DNA of 64,000 nucleotides from Glebionis coronaria (Eukaryota; Streptophyta; Magnoliopsida; Asterales; Asteraceae), in NCBI GenBank assembly GCA_025667525.1, contig CM046881.1:497881627-497945626 (forward strand), given 5' to 3'. Positions 10,877-21,851 of the stretch are shown here, in pieces. The position numbers and the translations under genes were made by a program. The notes under the pieces were generated by a model that was not told where the DNA came from, searched no databases, and was given only the letters and a program-made list of their open reading frames with translations. How positions within the stretch are numbered: the stretch's first letter is position 1; every line of letters starts with the position of its first letter.

Positions 10877-13800
10877 TGTGACAATCCGTCAATTTATGGT
10901 TGATAATTTATTCTCAAATATTATTTAAAAACATTATTTTAATGTTACAATATGAACTCACTTATTTTTGGGAAGAAATTTGGATTTACGTCTTGAAGTA
11001 GCATCGACTACGTCTAAACCGGAGGATTCTACGTTACGTGCTTACGTTTACATACACCGTCTTTGGTGACAGTCCGGCATTTCAGAAAATAAATTTATCC
11101 GTGAATATTATTTTGGAGTTTTAAATTTGTGTTAGTTCATAAACTCACAAATTTACGAGAAGAGATTAGGACTTACGATTTTATTTTAACGTCCTTTACG
11201 ACTAAACCGGAAACCTTAGGATTACGTATTTATGTTTTCGAACTCCGTTTTTGATGAAACAATTTTATTGGATTCTTTTTGAGCCGTTGATTCATAATTT
11301 ATAAAAATGTTTTTTCGTAAAACGACCCGAGGGCACGCAAATCGAGGAAACTAGAATCGAGGAGTACCCGTAAATAAATGGGGATGAGACAAGTGGGACA
11401 CTTGTCCCACCCCCACTCCAAAACCTGCCTAACTTAGTTACCACACCACATTTGGTGTCAAGTGTAAGCTAAGTAGCTTACACATGTCCTTAGCTTACCT
11501 TGTAAGCTACAAACACAACAAAACCATCAACCTAAACCACTCTTCTCATTTTCATCCATGCAAAACACACTCCTCTCTCTCTCAACTCCATTTATGCCGT
11601 CCACCATCTCACCCTAAACATCCAATTTGATCAAAAATTAACCATGAATTCATATGTTATCTCTACATATGATGAAGCTCTTTTGAAGCCCTATTGATTG
11701 GTGGTGATTATAACATCCAAGGAGGAGTATTCATGGTGGCTTAGGGCTGATTTTCCACAAGGAGTTTATGAATATTGGTGGTCTTGAAGATGGTCATGGT
11801 TATTCACAAGTTTCTCCATCAAAAACCATGTCCAAATCATAACCTACATCAACATGGTGGTATAAAGATTGTCCTCCTCATCCTCTTGTTAGTTTTTTGT
11901 TATGTAATCATGTATTTTATTTCCTATTGTATATGTTTATGATGATTATATGATGATAAAAATATTGTGTGGGGATTTGGTGTTGATAAACATGCTTAAA
12001 AAGATGAAAAACTATAAGAAACAAGGTTAAAATCTTGGTTAAATTTATTGGCTGTATAAAACAGTAAAGAACCACATGTTAGACTGATAAAATGATGAAG
12101 TAGAATCAATAAACAGTAATCTATGAGTCTTGTACACATGTGAGAGTTGGCCATGCAATGGAATCATTGTAATGAGTGAGATATGATCAAAACAAGTTTA
12201 AGGTATAAATCTGAGTTCACTGTTTTGGACGATTTTTAGAAAATATTTAGAAGATGATTCAACAGTAGCTATAGTAGAGTTAAATGTAGCACATATCATT
12301 TAGTTTATGTGATAAAAATTTGAGCTTCTATCTCCATATAGAACTCTATAAATGGCAGTTTTGGTGAAAGTGAAGATAAAAATCAGATTTTGGAAATTAA
12401 AGTATAATACTATTATATAAGCACTCAAAAATTATATTGTATAAAATGTAAAGTTAAAAACCACTAACTCTTGAATTTTATTTATATAAATATGTACAAT
12501 GGTAAATAAGTGGAAATTTTATAAAAATGGTAACTTGTTAAGTTTTATAAGTTATAAAACTATAAACATGATTTTTACGACTTTTTCGGCTAATACCGTA
12601 AAATTAACCTTTTTGTTAAATAAAACTTAGATGGTTGGACCCGTCTAATGTAAACTTCATAAAACTTATATACTGATATATAAACATGTATAACAAGTAA
12701 AAACCGATAAGATCCGAACTATAGGACATACGGACGTTAACGGACTAAATTAACGTTATTGGACTAATAATACAACAAAAATGGACTAAAACACTTATAA
12801 ACTTATTATTGGGCTTAACCCATTTAAGCCCAACTTGTGAAGTGTAAATACTGATCATATAAGTATAAAATGGATTAATAAGAGTTAAAGAACTTATAAA
12901 AAGTATATTAGACTTAAAACACGTAAATAGATAAAACTAGTAAACTGGTATAAAAGTTATCGACATATAACACTAAAATGAGTAAACGAGAATATGTAAA
13001 CCCACTTGATCATCATATATATATATAATCATCATATGTATACATAATTGTTATTTTTATAAAGTCATTGGACATGAGTCTAAGACGAGTATTATTTATC
13101 TAGGTTTCCGTGATTAAAGCACGTACCGTACGTCCGAATTGCCGATAACCCGCCTTCCCACATCAACGTGAGTTCATAGCCTCGCACTCTTTTAAATGTT
13201 TTTATGAAATGTTTTATAAACCCGCGTGTGAGATAACATGTTAGTTTTTATAAAATAGGACACCATTTGTCCCGATTGTTTGTTTATTGATTTTGGACCC
13301 GAATGATTGAATGACCCGATTGTATGACCCGATAAATGATTAATGGACCCGATAGATGAAATAAAATGGATTATTAAAGTTAGGTTATGTCACTAAAAGT
13401 CCCATTAGCATGAATTGTGAACTACCAGGATTTGGTAGACGCTTATGCATTTAATAGTACTATTTGGGGACGATCACCCCAGTTCGCGCCTTGACGGTTG
13501 ATCCCCGTCGTGCCACATTGATTGGTAAGCGAATTTATGTATGAGAAGATTTCCATAGCGTGACCTTTGTGACGACACGCTACTTTATATGGGCAAAATT
13601 GGTATCGGGTTAGCTACCTGTTGTTGGTTTAGTAAGGTAACAATGTCATGCGGCTTATAATAATCCAAAACTAACGAAATACTACTAGACGCTCCGAATT
13701 ACGATGTATTGCCTGACTAGCAATACAGGGTCATACTATTGATATTATGTTTGTGCTTTGGTTTTCATAACCATATTCGTATAACGGTTTTTATTTAATC

Positions 13801-14322
13801 TATACAACGTTGTAAAACGTATTGTATGATGTTTTTACGACATTGGCTCGTATAATGATTTTTAAGGCAAACGCCTATATTATGATTTTGATGAAGATTT
13901 GTATAAAACGACTTTGGCTATTTCATGGCCTATTAAAATGATTTGTACAGAACGATTTTCAGTAATAATTTTATACTGATATTATATTGATGGATTTTAT
14001 TAAACTCTATGAATTCACTCGGCGTTATCGCTGACCTTTTCTTTTAACATGTTTTATCTCAGGTACTTGAAGGTAATTCTCGGGAAGACGACAAGAATTC
14101 ATGGCCCGCACTTAAACAATATTTTCCATTCAAATACTTTGTAAAACTTTGTATAATATGTAATGACTTGGGACCGATGTAACTTTGAAATTTATGAATG
14201 GAAATGATTTATTATTAAACGATGCGATTTTTATGCGTTGTCTATGATGTGAGTAATGTGCTATCCCGTAACACCAACGAGTCTTCCGCTGTATTGAGTT
14301 GTATAAATTTGGGGGTGTTACA
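10877..14322 (+). repeat. Tekay-like LTR 2 (full length, 3446 bases)
   Basis: Starts TGTGACAATCCGTC and ends GGGGGTGTTACA. It is followed by the same primer site and internal sequence as LTR 1, so it is simultaneously the 3' LTR of the first internal domain and the 5' LTR of the second. Related, but clearly diverged, to the LTR at 53675-56777. Confidence 0.85.
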
Positions 14323-15143
14323 GTTTGGTACCAGAGCTCTCGTTATAGAGAACGAAAGATTTTTAAACCCAAGGTTTTGAATAAAACATTTCAAAATCTT
14401 TTAACTATAAACATTTTTCTAAAAATGTCTAAAAATCTTTTGACTATAACGGTGCCGAAGAATTCCCGAGTTACCGACAAGGCCAAGACTGAGAAGTGTT
14501 ATTTTAATGTATATATATAACTTGGATTATATATATAATGTAATTTTATTACATGATTGTTTGATGATTATTTTGATTTTTATACGAGGTATTTATACGA
14601 CGTAGATTGTCACAAGGAACCCTAAATCCCCTAGTAAATTAATCGAAGCTATTCTCGTAGGAATTCTAGCTATTCTAGATCTAAAACCAAGTTGTGGATA
14701 TTTATGATCCCAACAAATGGTTGATATTCGTAGAAATGTAGATATTAGTTGATTGTGATATTGAAAAAGAATTGGCGAGATTAAATCTGATATCGATGTC
14801 ATGACGATCTTTCCTTATAGAGTGGAGTTTGACAAAACGTTATCACCTGGAAAGATGTCATCTGATTCGTTGTCATCCAATTCTTAAATTTGAAATCGAA
14901 AGGGTGAATGTTGCACTTGAGGCTGTCATTGGAACCATTACCCAAAAACCTCATGCCACTAATACCTTTCAGAGAAGTCTAATTGAATGTATGAGTCATC
15001 TCATACTAGTGACTCATTTGATAATTGTTGTTGTAAGAGCTATAGGATTGAAATTAAGTGTTGATTCATATTGAGATTGTATTGCCTTTACAAGGCCGAC
15101 GAATAAGATTGAAAGTATTGGAAACTGAGGTAGGATATCGAAT
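14323..15143 (+). repeat. Second copy of 5' internal domain, near-identical to 5436-6255
   Basis: Identical by eye to the first internal copy except for about two bases (near 15100 and 15132). It carries the primer site (14326-14339) and breaks off at CGAATT, where sequence jumps into the last part of an LTR. Small ORFs here and in the first copy are identical but resemble no protein I know and are not called as genes. Confidence 0.9.
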
Positions 15144-15507
15144 TCAGTAATAATTTTATACTGATATTATATTGATGGATTTTATTAAACTCTATGAATT
15201 CACTCGGCGTTATCGCTGACCTTTTCTTTTAACATGTTTTATCTCAGGTACTTGAAGGTAATTCTCGGGAAGACGACAAGAATTCATGGCCCGCACTTAA
15301 ACAATATTTTCCATTCAAATACTTTGTAAAACTTTGTATAATATGTAATGACTTGGGACCGATGTAACTTTGATATTTATGAATGGAAATGATTTATTAT
15401 TAAACGATGCGATTTTTATGCGTTGTCTATGATGTGAGTAATGTGCTATCCCGTAACACCAACGAGTCTTCCGCTGTATTGAGTTGTATAAATTTAGGGG
15501 TGTTACA
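15144..15507 (+). repeat. Tekay-like LTR 3, 3' end only
   Basis: Matches 5072-5435 of LTR 1 with about one change near the end (TTTAGGGG for TTTGGGGG). It shares TTTGATATTTATG with LTR 1, where LTR 2 has TTTGAAATTTATG. Followed directly by copia pol at 15508. Confidence 0.85.
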
Positions 15508-16129
15508 CTATAGATCCATGATTGGTTCATTGATGTATCTCACCGCCTCCAGACCTGACATCATGTTTGCTCTGTGTGCATGTGCACGCCATAAAGTGAC
15601 TCCCAAAGAATGTCACCTTTATGCTGTAAAGAGAATCTTTAGGTAACTCAGATGTTATCCCAGTCTTGGCTTGTGGTACCCAAAAGATTCACCATTAGAG
15701 CTTATTGCATATTCAGACAGTGACTATGGAGGTGATAAGTTTGATAAAAAATCCACAACTGGTGGATGTCAGTTTCTTGGGAGTAGGTTAATATCTTGGC
15801 AATGCAAGAAACAAACAGTGGTGGCCAATTCTACAACTGAAGCAGAGTACGTTGCTGCAGCTGCTTGTTGTGGACAAGTCTTATGGATTCAGAACCAGCT
15901 GTTGGATTATGGGTATAATTTCATGCATAACAAGATATTTGTTGACAATAACAGCACTTTATGCATAATTAAGAATCTTGTACATCATTCTAAAACAAAA
16001 CACATAGAAATTAGACACCATTTTATAAGGGATTGTTTTGAAAAGGGTTTAATACAACCAGATAGGGTTGACACAGTAGAAAATGTGTCAGATTTACTAA
16101 CTAAACCTTTTGATGCTGGAAGATTTTAA
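15508..16129 (+). pseudogene. Copia pol C-terminus: reverse transcriptase tail and RNase H
   Basis: The first residues, YRSMIGSLMYLTASRPDI, are the conserved end of copia reverse transcriptase. RNase H follows with YSDSDYGGD (first catalytic Asp), STTGGCQFLG, STTEAEYVAAA (catalytic Glu), FVDNNSTLCI (Asp) and HIEIRHHFIRDC. It ends with DLLTKPFDAGRF, the usual SIRE-type pol terminus. One nonsense codon (TAA, 15644-15646) interrupts the frame; the frame itself is unbroken. RNase H would degrade the RNA strand during reverse transcription. The natural start of this polyprotein lies in the deleted part. Confidence 0.9.
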
Positions 16130-17411
16130 TACTTGGTAACAAGTATTGGAAAGATCAATCTTACATAATATGTGTTTTGGGGTCTTTTTGTAAAAGTATG
16201 TACAGGATAATGCATTATTATTGATCTTTTTGAGGATTTAGATTTTCCACTGTATTTTTCTAACACTGAAAAAGGTTACTTTAATGCTGATAAGTGTTAT
16301 TGTGACGTTGTCAGCAATATATTTGTGTAACACTGACAAAGGTTTCCTTAACGCTGACAAGTGTTATCGGGACGTTGTCAGCAACAATGTTAGTTTTGTG
16401 GTTTTTAATCTAAATGTGCAGGTGGTGTTAGCATTATACCATTGGATACAGAGTTGCTTATGGATCCTTGGAGAGTCATTTGAGCATGTTTTTATTTATG
16501 GATGATGGTTGGAATTTTCTATTCCTATCTTGACATAAATTTTGTTTTCATGCATATTTTTGGCAAAATATGTATCAAAGTTTAAGGGGATGTTTTAGGA
16601 ACCTTTAGGACTTTTGGGTATCCTTATGATACTCTTATCACAATTCTAGATTGTGTCCACAGGTGAGTATGAGTTAGTTTTACTAAATCATGAGGCACTA
16701 TAGCATGCAAAGTTGATATACTATGCATGCTACCAAGACATTTTTGGCCTAGAATTGGTTGTGGTCTATTGGGAGACTTGGGCATGATTTTATAATGGGT
16801 TTTACCTGGGAGTAACAAGGAATTTTATGAGATAACTTAGTTGTTAAGAGTTTTGGTTAGCAAGGGACACTAGAGGACTGTTATGTCTATCTTGCATAAG
16901 CAAGTGTGCATAACTGGACAGTTCTTGCCGCCCTATAATAATTATCAACTTATAGGTTATCTTCTCTAGGATAAGTTACTTTGTTAAGGTCATTTTTCGT
17001 TTTTATAAATTTTTATTTTTGGACGCTGACAAGTATTTTTCCAAGCGTTGTTGTGACCAATTTAGACGCTGACATGGCTTTGGCAAACGTTGACAAGAAT
17101 ATAGCCGTTGGGCGTTGATGGGTTATTTTTGACCGTTGACACTCAATGGGACCTTCCCAGTTTTTACTTTTTGACGAATTTTTGGGTCGTAATTTTGGGA
17201 GCGCATAACTTTCAATTAATGCATGAGATAAACTTATTTATTTTCAATATTTTCATGATTGTATTTTAAAAATAGTTGCCTAATTTTTGACTAATCACAT
17301 GCATATTTCTCTCCTATATATTTGGCTCCTATTTTTAAAAGGGTACCTATCATTCTTGTCTAACAAAATTTTCTCATATACTTCATCTTTATCAATTATT
17401 CAAACAGCTTT
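16130..17411 (+). other. Non-coding interval between pol and env-like ORF
   Basis: No convincing gene. It holds two hairpin repeats (16264-16390) and a cluster of GCGYTGACA-like words (17024-17145). A minus-strand ORF at 16624-16818 and + ORFs at 16284-16505 and 17287-17538 have no family signature. Confidence 0.5.
16264..16390 (+). repeat. Direct duplication of a ~65-base hairpin unit
   Basis: Two copies of a unit beginning ACACTGA-AAAGGTT, each with GCTGA[TC]AA, 14 bases and TTGTCAGC. In the second copy the arms GCTGACAA and TTGTCAGC are perfect 8-base inverted repeats. The arm is the motif that recurs throughout this copia element. Confidence 0.75.
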
Positions 17412-17522
17412 CAACAATGGCACCAAAATTAAACCAAGTGATTTGGAATTGGGATTCAGGAGTCAACACAACATGATAGCATATTTGACGCTGATGATAC
17501 TCTGTTTCCCTAATACACACAG

Positions 17523-20475
17523 ATGGTGGTGTATTTGAATGCATCCCCAATTAGGTATGCTCTTTCTCATGCTCCTCTCATCCCTGTTACACATATTAAG
17601 CAGTTTTGGAACAGTGTCAGTTCCTCAACAGTTAATAATGTGACTACATTATCATCTATTGTTCATGGGCGCACATGGGTGGTTATTGAAGCCTTGGTTC
17701 GCCAGGCTTTGCATCTTGATGATGCAGATGGTATAACCACCCTTCCCATTCATGAAATAGAACAAGGACTAAGGGCTTTGGGTTATCCTTTCCCTGATGA
17801 GGGAACTTTAAACAAATATCATAAACAGGAGTTTCCCCCATCCTGGAAGTACCTGATACATGTCCTCTTACAATGTTTGAGTCCCAAGTGTACTGCACAC
17901 AATGAGATTAATAGATCCATTCCTAGTGCTATTGTGTGCATTGCTACTGGGCAAAAGTTTAATTATTCCAAAATGATTTTTGAGTACATGTGTAAAAATA
18001 AAGGGAATAAAATGACTTTAGCTTATCCCAGATTTTTACAAATGGTTTTTGATGTCCAAAATTACTGCACAAGGGATCATGATGATTTTTAAGAGATCCC
18101 TGTGCAAAAGAACGCTATTTTTACAAAGATGAACTCTCCTCCTCACCGTGACTTACACCTCACCCCAGCTATGATTGCTGTCATTGAAGCAGCACAACCC
18201 CAACCAGATCCTCAACCACAACTTGACCTAATACATAAACTTTTACCTTCACCACAACACATGCAAATTGACCAAGAACCCTTTGACACTAACACATTAA
18301 ATGTTGGCGTTGATACAGCTAATCCAAACGTTGACACCAATCCTTCACAGACCCAAACACCCCTTAACCAACCCACATCCACCCAATCCACATCATCCTC
18401 TCCCCCAACATAATATAAGTTGCAAAAAAGCCAAAGGACTACTTGAGTGTTCTCCTCTAGTGGTCCTAGCCATGTTGCAGAGAGAACCACCACCACAAGT
18501 GTGGTTGGTGCTATGAATGAGGCTGGGACTATTGGTTCTGGCTTAGAAGCTGGCCAAGACAGTCCTAACATCTTTAAGACCTCATCCATGCCCCATGAAT
18601 CTAGCTTGGGAAGTCAAAAACCCATTTTAGAGGAGGGCATATTGGAACCAATGACATTAATGGAATTGACGGCTGTCTGCATTAGCTTGCAAAAGCAAAA
18701 TGCAGACTTGGTACAAATTGTCAGTACACAAGGCCTTGAACTCAAGCAATTGAGGGAGAGGATTGCCATTTTGGAGAATTCTAGTACCAGGCGTGGGATG
18801 GAGGAATCTTCTAAAGGGGAGGATGAGCAGATAAATGTGAGTGATAAGGGCTCACATGATGGTGAATCTTTGGGTGTTGCTGAAGCTCTAACTAGTTTAA
18901 AGAAGCAACCAGGTTTTGTTAGATCTTTGGTAAGTCCTACAAACTTAGACTTGTCTTTTACAGCTATGTTGGAGAAAATTACAAGAGGCGCTGAGACAGG
19001 TAATTTGGGCGTTGACAAGAAAAGTTTGAGCGCTGACATGAGCAAATTGGGCGCTGACACAGACAAATTGAGTGTTGACAGACCTGTAGATGAGGTTGAT
19101 GTATTCCAGTCATCATCCATCATCAAAGAAGTTTCTTCACAGGTCTTACCATCTTCCTAACCCATAATTGATCCATTAGATAAGGGTAAGGGAATCATGG
19201 TAGAAGTAGATGTTCCAAAGAATGCAGCACAGGTTGAGTTTGATAGAAGGTTGGCTGCACAAATTATGGAACAAGAAAGAAAGAAGATTGGTGAATCACC
19301 TTTTGTTGTCACTTTAGAAGAACAAGAAGGAAGTTATGAAGCTATTTCAGACTCAAGTGTAATGATAATTGAACAACCAGAAAGACTTGAGTATGGTGAT
19401 GAGTTGGCTAGAGAGAAGTTGAATGAGTTGAAATTGCAAGTAGATTTTGACATGCCAGAAGTTGTTCAGATGTACCATGCTTAGGAAGATAGGTGTATGG
19501 AGAATCCAAATTTGACTATTTCAAACCAGATATGGGGTTTAGAGATTCTTCTAAGAGAAGGACTGCAAGGTAATTCTGAAACACAGAGCTAGCAATATTC
19601 TCTCAATGTTGAATAGGGATAGAAGGGAGTTGTACTACATGCTACTCAGATGTCATGGAACAGGATGGACTTTTAAGAAATTGATTGGATGGACATTTGA
19701 AGAGTTGGAGTTCAAAGCTTATCCCATTTGGGCAAGAGTGCAGGAAGAAAACACTCTAAGACTTCTTTCTGATGTAAGGAAAGAAGAACTTGCAGAAGAG
19801 ATGGAGCAAAAGAAGGCAATGATTGTTCCCAGACCTTTGAAGAAGGGAGTCCCTCTTGAGTTTCCCAAAGATATGGATAGGTTGAATCCAAGTGAAGCTG
19901 TTATAAGAAGGAGCCTCAAGCTCTCACCATTGGAAGCTTCAGATATGGTACAAGTGTTACCTCTTGATTCCAGAAACCCTATTATAAGCTATGAAGAAGA
20001 TGAATGTGGGTTTTGGAAGATTGGCAGGTATGGGAAAGAGGTTCACACTTTTACCACTCTTATATCTTTGTTTGCAAGTTTTGATAGAGAAGACTTGGTA
20101 GACCTTTGGAGGTTGTTAGAAGCCAAGTATGAGACTGAAGCTCCTACTTCAGTCAATGCAATAAAACTGTGGTCAACATTTAAGAGAATGCGTGGACCAA
20201 GAGATGAAGATCCTGCTATTTAGAAGGATCTTTAAGATGACATCAGTGGTCTTCAATGGTGTTTGTATTCAGCTGCTGGTGTATATTACTTGAGTTCTAC
20301 AAAGTTTGCTGAGTATCTTCTTGTAGATGCTCAGTATTCCATGTCCAAGGAAGTCTTGGAGAAGATGAAGACAACACAGCTGGAGATTGATTATTCAAGT
20401 GACGTGGCCAAAGATTTGATCAGACATATTTATTACCAATATGATAAGTGTTGTAAGATTCCTCCTAGTTCTTAA
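17523..20475 (+). pseudogene. Sirevirus env-like ORF (degenerate)
   Basis: A long ORF between pol and LTR, as in SIRE-type elements; its function is unproven in the family. The N-terminal ~180 residues form a compact domain with LNASPIRYALSHAPLI, HIKQFWNSV, DADGITTLP, HVLLQCLSPKCTA and FNYSKMIFEYM, which I recognise from Asteraceae SIRE proteins. Next comes a Pro/Gln/Thr-rich linker (18120-18410), a helical stretch around 18660-18780, a short tandem peptide pattern L[GS][AV]D (18990-19090), and Glu/Lys-rich C-terminal parts. Pieces 17523-18092, 18102-18413, 18447-19160 and 19197-19484 are all in one frame, broken only by stop codons. One frameshift lies between 19484 and 19606, then 19606-20223 and 20263-20475 share a second frame. 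No signal peptide or clear membrane anchor is seen. Confidence 0.65.
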
Positions 20476-20526
20476 TGTTTATTCAGAAACTTGATTACTG
20501 GAGTAGGTATCAAGTTTAGGGATGAT

Positions 20527-21041
20527 TGTTGGGAATAAAATATAGCCAGTTCACTTGAGCGCTAACAAGAGTAAAACAAGCGTTGATAGGAAGAAAACAA
20601 ACGCTGACAGATCAAGCGTTGACAAGAAGAAGTCAAGCGTAATACATTGAAGACAAGCACTGATGGAAAGATTTAGTCTGCGCGTATATTGTTTCTAGTT
20701 TGTTTCTAGTAAGGATAAGTTCAACATTGTATTTTCTATAATTATCTTTACCTAGAATAGTTGATACGTAGACTCTTGTACAAGGCTTCTTATGTCTATA
20801 AAAGAAGACCTTTAGGTTATGGTTCAATATAAGTTTTCATACGTTAAACACTTTCATTGTAAGTAAGTTTGTTATCATTAATCAAGTGAAAGTTTTTTTA
20901 CATATTTGTGTGTTCTTGTTTAAGTGTTAATTCCGCATAATACTTAGATTATTATATACATATACAAAGGTTTCTCTACGTGTATAACTTGATCTAATCT
21001 CGTATACATAAAGCTAAATCGATCTAAGTTTGGGATCAACA
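20527..21041 (+). repeat. SIRE-like LTR 1 (515 bases)
   Basis: Starts TGTTGGGAATA directly after a purine-rich AGGGATGAT and ends GGGATCAACA, so the ends are TGTT..AACA. Contains four or five GCGYTGACA-like words near the start (20557-20650) and a TATA-like TATAAAAGAAG at about 20797. No TSD partner was found: ATGAT lies before it and CTAGC after. Confidence 0.65.
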
Positions 21042-21300
21042 CTAGCAGCTACAAGACATGGAACATAGGTTTGGGTTACTCTACTTCTACATCAAGATTA
21101 GTTTATTTATTTTTCTTCAAGATCATTACATAGAGCCTACGTTTGGAGAATCTTCGATTACATACACTGTTTCCTTCCCTATTGATGTCACAAAAAGGGG
21201 AAGATATGCATGCTACACTTGAGGGGAAGCAATTTGAAGATGATGTACCACTTACAAAGAGATACACAAAGAGTTTTGTGGACATCAACTAGGGGAAGAT
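21042..21300 (+). mobile_element. 3' internal remnant of SIRE-like element 2 with polypurine tract
   Basis: Short non-coding segment between two LTRs, ending AGGGGAAGAT (21291-21300) directly before TGTTGGGTC. Its first bases CTAGCAGCTACAAGA nearly repeat at 21799-21813, just beyond the second LTR. No protein signature seen. Confidence 0.5.
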
Positions 21301-21788
21301 TGTTGGGTCAAAAAGTTGATGTGGCAGAAACTCAAAATGAAGAAACAAGACATTTGTTCACGTGATGCTGACATGTGAAAGCTAGGCGTTGATACATGTA
21401 GTTTGGACGCTGACATGTGAAAGCTAGGCGTTGATGGATGTCTACAGTTTAATAGAATCTTATATTTAGGGAATACATTAAATATATTATTTAGTATATA
21501 GTTATCTAAATAGAAGATATACATGTTATTCATATTTATCTCTTGTAAAACCCTAATCCTTAGTCTATAAAAGGAACCAAGGGTTATTAGGTTTTTCATA
21601 ACTTCATTCATAATGTAAACCTAATGCGTGTGTCGACTAGGTGTGGGATTAAATGTATACACACCTAGTGATTGCTTGTTATTAATATAATGAGCAATCC
21701 AATTGTTAGTAATTCTGTGTTTTGTGCATAAACACCTTGTTTCCTAATTGTTGTTCTATTCCGCTGTGATTGTATCATCACATGAACA
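21301..21788 (+). repeat. SIRE-like LTR 2 (488 bases)
   Basis: Starts TGTTGGGTCAA after a polypurine tract and ends CATGAACA (TGTT..AACA ends). It contains GCGYTGACA-like words at 21364-21435, a TATA box (TATAAAAGG, 21566) and a perfect 10-base inverted repeat, ACTAGGTGTG at 21636-21645 and CACACCTAGT at 21660-21669. The 3' boundary is inferred from the terminal inverted bases; Athila-type DNA follows by about 21810. Confidence 0.6.
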
Positions 21789-21851
21789 ATGGTTATGCCT
21801 AGCAGCTAAAAGATTCGAGGAAACCAAGGTTTCCACAGTAGAGACTTAGAT

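Larger units (their letters stand above)
3143..15507 (+). mobile_element. Tekay-like chromovirus composite: LTR-internal-LTR-internal-LTR
   Basis: Five blocks in order: a 5'-truncated LTR (3143-5435), a decayed internal domain (5436-10876), a full LTR (10877-14322), a second copy of the first ~820 bases of the internal domain (14323-15143) and the last ~364 bases of an LTR (15144-15507). Primer sites follow the first two LTRs and a polypurine tract precedes the second. LTR ends are TGTGACAATCC and GGGTGTTACA. The layout fits unequal recombination between tandem LTRs followed by an internal deletion. The left side is fused to LTR A, the right side to a copia pol fragment, so no TSD can be checked. 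Confidence 0.75.
15508..21041 (+). mobile_element. SIRE-like Ty1/copia element 1, 5'-truncated
   Basis: Contains the end of pol (reverse transcriptase tail and RNase H), a 1.3-kb non-coding interval, a long env-like ORF in pieces, a polypurine tract and an LTR (20527-21041). An extra ORF between pol and 3' LTR is the hallmark of the Sirevirus lineage. Everything upstream of the reverse transcriptase tail is missing, cut by the Tekay LTR end at 15507. Confidence 0.75.

Noticed and set aside
10877..15507. Assembly duplication as the source of the repeated Tekay block
   Set aside because: LTR 1 and LTR 2 differ at many sites, so it is not a simple assembly copy; the near-identical 820-base part still deserves a read-level check.
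18212..19126. Minus-strand ORFs of 125 and 170 aa over the env-like ORF
   Set aside because: Antisense shadows of a coding frame with known family motifs.
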